From NCBI RefSeq assembly GCF_019695415.1, contig NZ_JAIFKJ010000175.1:1-5775 (forward strand): a DNA stretch of 5,775 bases, written 5' to 3'. This document shows, one piece after another, positions 1-4,924 of this stretch (positions within the stretch are counted from its first letter, which is position 1; each line of letters begins with the position of its first letter). Both the position numbers and the translations under genes were made by a program. The notes under the pieces are model-generated. The model made no database searches and was not told the DNA's origin. It was given only the letters and a program-made list of their open reading frames with translations. The stretch is from Thiohalocapsa sp. Its GTDB lineage: Bacteria; Pseudomonadota; Gammaproteobacteria; Chromatiales; Chromatiaceae.

Positions 1-2
1 TC

Positions 3-19
3 CGGGGCAGGACGCCCCG
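3..19. repeat. Short perfect inverted repeat (hairpin A) with a GGGCAGGAYGCCC core
   Basis: A 6-bp perfect stem, CGGGGC (3-8) with GCCCCG (14-19), encloses the loop AGGAC. Its core at 5-17 matches 104-116 at 12 of 13 bases, differing only C to T. The same palindrome therefore occurs twice in the 133 bp after prk. It may be part of a dispersed intergenic repeat, but I cannot check copies elsewhere in the genome. It lies at the window edge, so the element may extend to the left. Confidence 0.5.
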
Positions 20-20
20 C

Positions 21-50
21 CATTTTCGGCGACGCAAGTCGCTGAAAATG
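21..50. repeat. Strong 13-bp hairpin with a GCAA tetraloop (hairpin B)
   Basis: Positions 21-33 (CATTTTCGGCGAC) pair with 38-50 (GTCGCTGAAAATG) over 13 pairs, all Watson-Crick except one G-T (28 with 43). The loop 34-37 is GCAA, a GNRA-type tetraloop if read from the plus strand, or TTGC if read from the minus strand as prk mRNA. No T-run follows on either strand, so it is not a classical intrinsic terminator. It could be an mRNA 3'-end stabiliser, one arm of a repetitive extragenic element, or part of an unseen RNA. Confidence 0.6.
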
Positions 51-55
51 AAGGA

Positions 56-90
56 AGCCGGAAACCGCCCCTGTTGTGAACAAGCCGGCT
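56..90. repeat. AGCCGG/CCGGCT inverted repeat (hairpin C, weak)
   Basis: AGCCGG (56-61) can pair with CCGGCT (85-90) around a 23-nt loop. AAGCCGG also occurs as a direct repeat at 55-61 and 82-88, and AGCCGGCT (83-90) is itself palindromic. On its own this is weak. It is listed because it sits between hairpins B and D and completes a nearly continuous series of inverted repeats. Confidence 0.3.
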
Positions 91-94
91 CCGT

Positions 95-126
95 CTGATT
101 TTTGGGCAGGATGCCCAATAAATCAG
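95..126. repeat. 14-bp hairpin just downstream of prk (hairpin D)
   Basis: CTGATTTTTGGGCA (95-108) pairs with the segment 112-126, with one bulged T (119) and a three-base GGA loop. The inner stem is TTGGGCA/TGCCCAA and the outer stem is CTGATTT/AAATCAG. It starts 7 nt after the prk stop codon, read on the minus strand. That position fits a transcript-end structure, but no T-tract follows on the minus strand, so intrinsic termination is doubtful. The inner core at 104-116 repeats hairpin A. Confidence 0.55.
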
Positions 127-133
127 CAGCTCC

Positions 134-1024
134 CTAGACGTGCCGTGCGTCCATCATGCGCTCGATGATGGGCTGGAGGATGATCTCCATCGCGAAGCCC
201 ATCTTGCCGCCGGGCACCACCATGGTATTGCGCCGGGACATGAAGGAGTCAGGGATCATGTTGAGAAGGTAGGGGAAGTCCACCTCCAACTGCTCCGGCT
301 CCTTGAAGCGGATGATCACGAAGCTCTCGTCCGGCGTCGGGATATCGCGGGCGATAAAGGGGTTGGAGGTGTCCACCGTCGGCACGCGCTGGAAGTTGAT
401 ATCCGTCAGCGAGAACTGCGGCGTGATGTGGCGGATGTAGTCCGGCATCCGGCGCATGATGGTGTCGACGATGGCCTCGGCGGAGTAGCCGCGCTCGGCG
501 TTGTCGCGGTGGATCTTCTGGATCCATTCCAGGTTGACGATGGGCACCACGCCGACGCCCAGGTCCACGTGCTTAGCGACATCGACGTCATCGGTCACCA
601 CCAGACCGTGCAGCCCCTCGTAGAAGAGTAGGTCGGTGCCCTCCGGCACGTCTTCCCAGGGGGTGAACTGGCCGGGCTCCAGCTCCGTGTTGAGCCGGGC
701 GTTGTGGTGGTCGGCCTCTGCCTCACTGTGGATGTAGTAGCGCTTCTTGCCACCGCCGGACTCGCCGTAGCTGGCGAACAGCTCCTCGAGCAGATCGAAG
801 CGGTTGGCTTCCGGCCCGAAGTGGCTCAGGTTGCGGTGCTCCTCAGCGGCGCGGGCCATCTCGGCCTTCATTTCCTTGCGGTCATAGCGGTGGAAGCTGT
901 CACCCTCGATGACGGCGGCGTTGATGCCGTCGCGGTAGAAGATATGCTCGAAGGCGCGCTTGACCGTGGTCGTGCCGGCACCTGAGGATCCGGTGACGGC
1001 GACGACAGGATGCTTCTTGGACAT
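134..1024 (-). CDS. prk: Phosphoribulokinase (short proteobacterial type)
   Basis: Phosphorylates ribulose 5-phosphate with ATP to ribulose 1,5-bisphosphate, the CO2 acceptor of RuBisCO, in the cytoplasm. The 296-residue product has the family's usual length. A P-loop, GSSGAGTTT, lies at residues 12-20. GDSFHRYDR at 41-49 supplies D42, H45 and R49, which match the catalytic-base and substrate-binding positions known from the Rhodobacter enzyme. FYEGLHG (134-140) carries the Walker-B-like E136, and NLEWIQKIHRD (164-174) carries K170 and R173. No key residue is missing. This short class is known to be octameric, activated by NADH and inhibited by AMP. The start is supported by GGGGAG 6 nt upstream of the ATG (minus strand of 1031-1036). 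The gene is divergent from the sensor kinase. No RuBisCO gene or cbbR lies in the window, so it is not inside a visible cbb operon. Confidence 0.97.
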   Translation of the reverse strand: MSKKHPVVAVTGSSGAGTTTVKRAFEHIFYRDGINAAVIEGDSFHRYDRKEMKAEMARAAEEHRNLSHFGPEANRFDLLEELFASYGESGGGKKRYYIHSEAEADHHNARLNTELEPGQFTPWEDVPEGTDLLFYEGLHGLVVTDDVDVAKHVDLGVGVVPIVNLEWIQKIHRDNAERGYSAEAIVDTIMRRMPDYIRHITPQFSLTDINFQRVPTVDTSNPFIARDIPTPDESFVIIRFKEPEQLEVDFPYLLNMIPDSFMSRRNTMVVPGGKMGFAMEIILQPIIERMMDARHV

Positions 1025-1177
1025 GGTGAACTCCCCGTCTTTTTGACTGCGGCACCGGCTCTGTGGCAGGCCGGCTTGCGGCGGGCGCCTGGTCAGGGCC
1101 GGAGTGAAACCGAGGGGCGGCGCCGCTCACCGGCGAGCGCCGGCCGCTGTGAGGGCGCCGGAAAAATGCAGAACCTC

Positions 1178-1183
1178 TAATAT
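1178..1183 (+). promoter_or_regulatory. Weak candidate -10 box for the sensor kinase
   Basis: TAATAT lies about 65 nt before the kinase start codon in the only AT-rich patch of the intergenic region. It matches the -10 consensus at four of six bases and has no recognisable -35. It overlaps the candidate prk -10 on the other strand, so the two promoters could compete. Confidence 0.2.
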
Positions 1184-1197
1184 ATCACGCCAGTTAA
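1179..1197 (-). promoter_or_regulatory. Candidate prk -10 box with an adjoining CbbR/LysR-like site
   Basis: On the minus strand TATATT (1184-1179) matches the sigma-70 -10 consensus at five of six bases, but I see no good -35 at normal spacing. Directly upstream is TTA-N7-TGA (1197-1185), which fits the TNA-N7/8-TNA pattern reported for the LysR-type Calvin-cycle regulator CbbR. A weak -35 next to such a motif would suit an activator-dependent promoter. The motif is short and degenerate, so a chance match is quite possible. Confidence 0.3.
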
Positions 1198-1236
1198 GCC
1201 CATAGGACGACGCTGGGAAACTGCATCGCGAACACC

Positions 1237-1242
1237 AAGGAG
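1237..1242 (+). promoter_or_regulatory. Ribosome binding site of the sensor kinase
   Basis: AAGGAG lies 5 nt before the ATG at 1248. It is a near-perfect Shine-Dalgarno sequence and fixes the start of the kinase gene. Confidence 0.8.
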
Positions 1243-1247
1243 CACCC

Positions 1248-3398
1248 ATGCCCGCCATCCGCCGCATCCCGCCCGAGCTGCGGGCCAATCCGGAATTCCA
1301 GTCCGCGGTGGTGCGGGTGGGTATCTGGCTGTTTGGCCTGCTCTACATCGGCGCAGCCGCCTGGCTCGGCATCTTTGCCGTCAACTATACGGCCTTCCTG
1401 GGGCTGTTTTCGGCCTACCTGGTCTTCAACCTGGTGATCCTCCTGAGCGTGCTGGTGCGCGCGGAGTGGGAAGCGCGCAGATTCACATCGCTGTTCTTCG
1501 ACATCGTTGCCGTCAGCCTGGCCATTTTCCTGACGGGGGATGCGGGCAGTCCCTTTTATCTGTTCTACATCTGGATCTTCATCTCCGCCGCGACCCGCTA
1601 TGGGCGTCGGCATCTGGCAGTCGCCGCCAGTGCCGCCGTGGTCTCCTACAACATCACGCTGCTGGTGCTCGGCGCCTGGGCAGAAGACCCGATGGACGCC
1701 GCCTTCCACGTGCTGGTGCTGGTGCTGCTGCCGCTGTACCAAGACTCGCTGTTGGTAAAGCTGCGCGAGGCCCGCCAAGCTGCAGAGCAGGCGAACCAGG
1801 CGAAGAGCGACTTCCTCGCCAACATGACGCATGAGCTGCGCACGCCCCTGACCGGCGTGCTCGGCATGGCGACCCTGCTGCGCACCACGGAGTTGGACAC
1901 CCAGCAGCGCGAATACCTGGACGCGATCACCAGCTCCGCCAATATGCTCCAAGCGCTCATCGGCGACATCCTCGACCTGTCGAAGATCGACGCGAAGAAG
2001 CTCCAACTGGAGCGCAGCGCCTTCGACCTGCGGGAGCCGGTGCGGGAGGTCTGCGAGGTGATGCACACACATGCGCTGGGCAAGGGCCTGGATCTCGTCT
2101 GCGACGTGGCCCCGGCACTGCCGCCGCGGGTGATGGGCGATGCGCTGCGGGTGCGGCAGATCTTGTTCAACCTCATCGGTAACGCCGTCAAGTTCACTGA
2201 ACAAGGCCAGGTGGTGGTGCGGGCAGGCGTCGCCGAGGCCGGGCCGGACGACCCCCGGACCGGCGTCCTGCTGGAGGTCCAGGACACCGGCATCGGTATC
2301 GCACCAGACAAGCTGGAGAGCATCTTCGAGAGCTTCAGCCAGGCGGACGACTCCACCACCCGCCGCTACGGCGGCACAGGTCTCGGCACCACCATTGCCC
2401 GCGACCTGAGCCGGCTCATGGGCGGGAGCATCGCAGTAGAGAGCGAGGTCGGCCGCGGCACGGCCTTCCGCGTCTGGCTGCCGCTGCTGGGCCAGGACTG
2501 CCCCCGGCCTCCTGTGCCGGCGCAGCCCAAGTACGCGGGCGTCCGGGTGCTGATTTATGAGCGCAACGCGACCCAGCGCGAGATCATCCAGGCCACGTGC
2601 CGGGGGCTCGGTATGCAGTGCTTTGCCGAGCAGGACATCGGGCGCCTGGGCGGCCTGGTACATCAGGCGGGCGGCATCGACCTCCTGATCGTCGGCGACA
2701 GCCCGGAGGCGCTGGACCTTCCGGGCCTGCTCGCCAGCTTCGAACGGCTCCTACACATCCGAGCCCCCTACCTGCTGCTCATCTACGGCCAGCGCCGCGG
2801 GGCGTTACAGGGTCACTGCGAGCACTGCCTCACCAAGCCCTTCCTCCGCGAAGACCTGGTGCGGGCGCTGGGCACCACACTGGCCGCCGAACCTGCGCCG
2901 CCGCAGACGCAAGCCGCCGCAGGCACGATCGATGAGCGCAGCACGGTGCAAACACCAACAGGCGCCACGGAAACAAAAAAGCTCGCCGCGGCGGAGACGA
3001 CAGCCCCGAGCCCCGATGCCCCGCGGGTGCTGGTGGCCGAGGACAACACCATTGCCGCGACCGTGATCCAGACCCTGCTCACCCAGCAGGGAGCGCTCGT
3101 GACGCTGGTGACGGACGGCGAGGAAGCGCTGGCAGCAGTGCGGCGCGCGGATTTCGACCTCGCCTTCATTGATCTGCGCATGCCGAAGGTCGACGGGCTG
3201 GACTTTACCCGTCGGGTGCGCGCCAACGAAGAGGAGGGCCAACGGCTGCCCATCATCGCACTCACGGCCAACGCCGCCGAGGACATGAAGGATCGCTGCC
3301 TGGAGGCCGGGATGGATGCCTTTCTCACCAAGCCCGTGGATGCCGAGGCGCTGGCCCAGGCCGTGCGCAAGTACACGCCCAACGCGGACAGCCACTGA
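1248..3398 (+). CDS. Membrane hybrid sensor histidine kinase, RpfC-like core, with two receivers
   Basis: A 716-residue two-component kinase. Residues 21-167 contain five or six hydrophobic segments with short loops, so the input region is membrane-embedded and has no periplasmic ligand domain. A short helix (170-187) leads to the H-box FLANMTHELRTPL with phospho-acceptor H195. The ATPase domain has N312 (LIGNAVKFT), DTGIGI (346-351) and GGTGLGTTI (375-383). The unusual GLGTT form of the last box is typical of RpfC-like kinases. Receiver 1 (about 431-545) is degenerate: G483 replaces the phospho-acceptor Asp, although K530 remains. A low-complexity linker (546-590) leads to an intact receiver 2 with E598, D599, D642, T673 and K695. 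There is no C-terminal HPt domain, unlike Xanthomonas RpfC, so an external HPt or response regulator is needed. No rpfF or rpfG is nearby, so sensing of a diffusible fatty-acid signal is unproven. Confidence 0.93.
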   Translation: MPAIRRIPPELRANPEFQSAVVRVGIWLFGLLYIGAAAWLGIFAVNYTAFLGLFSAYLVFNLVILLSVLVRAEWEARRFTSLFFDIVAVSLAIFLTGDAGSPFYLFYIWIFISAATRYGRRHLAVAASAAVVSYNITLLVLGAWAEDPMDAAFHVLVLVLLPLYQDSLLVKLREARQAAEQANQAKSDFLANMTHELRTPLTGVLGMATLLRTTELDTQQREYLDAITSSANMLQALIGDILDLSKIDAKKLQLERSAFDLREPVREVCEVMHTHALGKGLDLVCDVAPALPPRVMGDALRVRQILFNLIGNAVKFTEQGQVVVRAGVAEAGPDDPRTGVLLEVQDTGIGIAPDKLESIFESFSQADDSTTRRYGGTGLGTTIARDLSRLMGGSIAVESEVGRGTAFRVWLPLLGQDCPRPPVPAQPKYAGVRVLIYERNATQREIIQATCRGLGMQCFAEQDIGRLGGLVHQAGGIDLLIVGDSPEALDLPGLLASFERLLHIRAPYLLLIYGQRRGALQGHCEHCLTKPFLREDLVRALGTTLAAEPAPPQTQAAAGTIDERSTVQTPTGATETKKLAAAETTAPSPDAPRVLVAEDNTIAATVIQTLLTQQGALVTLVTDGEEALAAVRRADFDLAFIDLRMPKVDGLDFTRRVRANEEEGQRLPIIALTANAAEDMKDRCLEAGMDAFLTKPVDAEALAQAVRKYTPNADSH
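2975..2981 (+). other. dnaX-type slippery heptamer A AAA AAG in the inter-receiver linker
   Basis: Read in the kinase frame the sequence is AC-A AAA AAG (codons 576-578), the heptamer and phase used for -1 frameshifting in E. coli dnaX. A -1 shift would add 63 codons and stop at TGA 3170-3172, giving a protein of about 641 residues without receiver 2. CCGCGG at 2986-2991 and 3021-3026 could form a downstream GC stem. No strong upstream Shine-Dalgarno stimulator is visible. The motif is seen; its function is inferred. Confidence 0.25.
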
Positions 3399-3445
3399 CC
3401 AGGCGCCCGCAGACCCCCATGCGGATTGCGAGGTCCGAGAGCACC
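3399..3445. other. Short convergent gap between the sensor kinase and rnfE
   Basis: Only 47 bp separate the two stop codons. A small inverted repeat, GAGGT (3430-3434) with ACCTC (3443-3447), occurs here, but there is no T-tract on either strand. I see no convincing intrinsic terminator for either gene. Confidence 0.5.
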
Positions 3446-4159
3446 TCAGCCCGCTGCGGGCTGCGGGGTACCGTCCTCGGGTGCGCTCTGCCGGCCGACC
3501 GCGGCCTGCTTGAGACGGGTGGCGCGTTTGTCGATGACGTTTTTCAGGGCGATCAGGAAGCCGAGGCCGATGAAGGCCCCCGGCGGCAGGATGGCGAGCA
3601 GCGCACCCTGGAAGCCGTCGCCCAGATCCAGCCCGAAGCCGCGGGCGCCCTCGCCCAGCAGCAGGTGCGCCTGGTAGAAGAGCGTGCCCTGGCCCAGAAG
3701 CTCGCGGATACCGCCCAGCACCATCAGTACCAGCGAGAAGCCGATGCCCATGGCGAGCCCGTCCACAACGGCCTTGTCCAGCCGCGCCTTGGAGGCATAG
3801 GCCTCGGCGCGCCCGATGATGGCGCAGTTGGTGACGATGAGCGGGATGAAGAGCCCGAGCACCAGATACAGCTCATAAAAGGCCGCCTGCATGGTGAGCT
3901 CCACCGCGGTGACGAAGGACGCGATCACCAGCACGAACACCGGCAACCGCACCTCGGGGCGCACCAGGTTGCGGATCAGGGAAATGGTGGCGTTGGAGAG
4001 CACGAGCACCGTGGTGGTGGCGAGCCCCATGCCGAGCCCGTTGGTGGCGGTGGTGGTGGTGGCCAGCAGCGGGCAGAGCCCGAGCATGGCGACCAGGGCC
4101 TGATTGTTGCTCCAAAGGCCCTCGCCCACCAGGCTGCCGTAACCCTTCTCCGCCATCAT
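3446..4159 (-). CDS. rnfE: Rnf electron-transport complex subunit E (RnfE/RsxE)
   Basis: An integral membrane subunit of the Rnf complex, which moves electrons between reduced ferredoxin and NAD+ and couples this to ion transport. The 237-residue product has about six membrane segments and the family signatures GLCPLLATTTTATN (27-40), LIVTNCAIIGRAEA (107-120) and LPPGAFIGLG (191-200). C29 and C112 match the conserved membrane cysteines that, with those of RnfA, are known to hold an intramembrane [2Fe-2S] cluster. The C-terminal tail from about 211 is charged and Pro/Ala-rich, as is common. The start ATG overlaps the rnfG stop (ATGA), indicating translational coupling. A second ATG follows at once (4156), so the protein may start one residue later. 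The gene ends the visible operon; the endonuclease III gene nth, often next in gammaproteobacteria, is absent and a convergent kinase follows instead. Confidence 0.96.
   Translation of the reverse strand: MMAEKGYGSLVGEGLWSNNQALVAMLGLCPLLATTTTATNGLGMGLATTTVLVLSNATISLIRNLVRPEVRLPVFVLVIASFVTAVELTMQAAFYELYLVLGLFIPLIVTNCAIIGRAEAYASKARLDKAVVDGLAMGIGFSLVLMVLGGIRELLGQGTLFYQAHLLLGEGARGFGLDLGDGFQGALLAILPPGAFIGLGFLIALKNVIDKRATRLKQAAVGRQSAPEDGTPQPAAG
3447..3463. repeat. Perfect 7-bp hairpin overlapping the rnfE stop codon
   Basis: CAGCCCG (3447-3453) pairs with CGGGCTG (3457-3463) around a three-base loop. It covers the last codons and part of the stop codon of rnfE. It could act as a transcript-end structure for either convergent gene. 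With no T-run after it on either strand, it is a weak terminator candidate at best. Confidence 0.3.
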
Positions 4160-4860
4160 CCCGCCCCCGGCGTGCCGGCAGCGCCCGGCATGGCGCGGGC
4201 CTGCGCAGGCGCAGACTCGCCGGCGGGTGCCGCCGGCGCCTGCTCAGGTGGTGCATAGAGGGCGTCACCCTCGCGCTCGACGAAAAGCAGCGTGTTCTTG
4301 ACCGCGTTGACAATGGAGCGGGGCGTGATGGTGGCGCCGGTGAACTGGTCGAACTCACCGCCGTCGCGCTTCACCTGCCAATCTTCCAGCGGCGGATTAC
4401 CGAGGGACCTTCCGTTGAACTGCTCGATGATCCAATCGTCCTTCTTCTCGTCGATCTTGTCGCCGAGACCAGGGGTTTCGTGGTGCTCCAGCACCCGCAC
4501 ACCGCCCAGGCTGCCATCGCGGAGCACGGAGACGAGCAGGCGGATGGGGCCGGCGTAGCCGTCAGGCACCACCGGCTGCAGAATCACAGCCACCGGCTCG
4601 TCCGTATCCCGCACCCGATACACCTCCGTCTGCTCAGCGCCGAGCAGGTCCGGGGCACTGACCTGAATGCTGTCCGCGAGCGGATCGTTGGCGATACGCT
4701 CCGCGGGCACAATCGCCTTGAGCTTGGCGAGCATGGCCTGGCGCTGGTTCTCCGCAATGCGCTCGGCCGTGAGCTCGTGGGTCATCGCCACGAGGCCAAC
4801 GCCGCCGACGGCGAAGCTGCCGAGGATGGCGGCGGCAATGAGGATGGGTGCTTTGTTCAT
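4156..4860 (-). CDS. rnfG: Rnf electron-transport complex subunit G (RnfG/RsxG), FMN-binding
   Basis: A membrane-anchored flavoprotein subunit of the Rnf complex. One N-terminal membrane helix (about 5-26) precedes an FMN-binding domain. EHHETPGLGDKI (125-136) is a family signature. In DGGEFDQFTGATITP (166-180), T177 of the TGAT motif is the expected site of covalent FMN attachment through a phosphoester. I chose the ATG at 4860, which gives 234 residues starting MNKAPILIAA, because AAGG lies about 10 nt upstream and the helix follows directly. An in-frame TTG at 4911 would add 17 residues, including two arginines, and would leave only 13 nt after rnfD, but it has no ribosome binding site. 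Beyond about residue 205 there is an Ala/Pro-rich tail of about 30 residues, not found in the shorter E. coli protein (206 residues). The stop overlaps the rnfE start. Confidence 0.94.
   Translation of the reverse strand: MNKAPILIAAAILGSFAVGGVGLVAMTHELTAERIAENQRQAMLAKLKAIVPAERIANDPLADSIQVSAPDLLGAEQTEVYRVRDTDEPVAVILQPVVPDGYAGPIRLLVSVLRDGSLGGVRVLEHHETPGLGDKIDEKKDDWIIEQFNGRSLGNPPLEDWQVKRDGGEFDQFTGATITPRSIVNAVKNTLLFVEREGDALYAPPEQAPAAPAGESAPAQARAMPGAAGTPGAG
4218..4238. repeat. Duplicated CGCCGGCG palindrome in the rnfG tail
   Basis: CGCCGGCG occurs at 4218-4225 and 4231-4238, separated by GGTGC. Each copy is self-palindromic, so the pair is both a direct and an inverted repeat and can form an 8-bp stem. 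It lies in the Ala/Pro-rich tail coding region of rnfG. GC-rich Ala codons could produce it by chance or by local slippage. Confidence 0.35.
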
Positions 4861-4924
4861 GGCTTGGATGCCTTGCCTGCTAGGGGTACCCCGAATGACC
4901 GTTGTGCTCAACCGGGGCCAGGTT
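4861..4924 (-). promoter_or_regulatory. rnfD-rnfG gap containing a weak rnfG ribosome binding site
   Basis: A 64-nt spacer if rnfG starts at the ATG at 4860. GGCAAGG lies about 10 nt before that ATG on the minus strand and is the only Shine-Dalgarno-like sequence here. An in-frame TTG at 4911-4909 would shorten the gap to 13 nt but lacks such a site. No promoter or terminator stands out, so the genes are probably co-transcribed. Confidence 0.4.

Larger units (their letters stand above)
1025..1247. promoter_or_regulatory. Divergent intergenic region between prk and the sensor kinase
   Basis: These 223 bp hold no gene I can support and must contain the 5' signals of both divergent genes. Most of it is very GC-rich, with small palindromes such as CGGCGCCG (1118-1125) and a 5-bp stem (1124-1128 with 1135-1139). 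The exception is the AT-rich block 1176-1197, the best candidate promoter core for either direction. If prk starts there, its mRNA leader would be about 145-150 nt. Confidence 0.6.

Noticed and set aside
95..126. Intrinsic terminator for prk
   Set aside because: The stem is strong and well placed, but no T-tract follows it on the minus strand. I recorded it as a hairpin rather than a terminator.
140..985. Plus-strand open frames opposite prk
   Set aside because: They mirror the prk codons, have low-complexity composition, no ribosome binding site and no family resemblance. The minus-strand gene is unambiguous.
1194..2663. A 489-codon open frame antisense to the sensor kinase
   Set aside because: Its product is rich in His, Gln, Arg and Ala with no recognisable domain, and the opposite strand encodes a clear kinase. 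Long antisense frames are expected at this GC content.
1248..3398. Calling the kinase a true rpfC (diffusible signal factor sensor)
   Set aside because: The kinase core resembles RpfC, but the HPt domain is missing and no rpfF or rpfG is adjacent. I left the gene symbol empty.
4011..4063. GTGGTGGTGG-like triplet repetition
   Set aside because: It encodes the Thr-rich stretch of RnfE (LATTTTATN and LATTTVLV), which is conserved in the family in similar form, so it is not an independent repeat.
3419..4258. A 279-codon plus-strand open frame opposite rnfE and part of rnfG
   Set aside because: Highly charged, Gly/His/Glu-rich shadow composition, lying opposite clearly conserved Rnf subunits.
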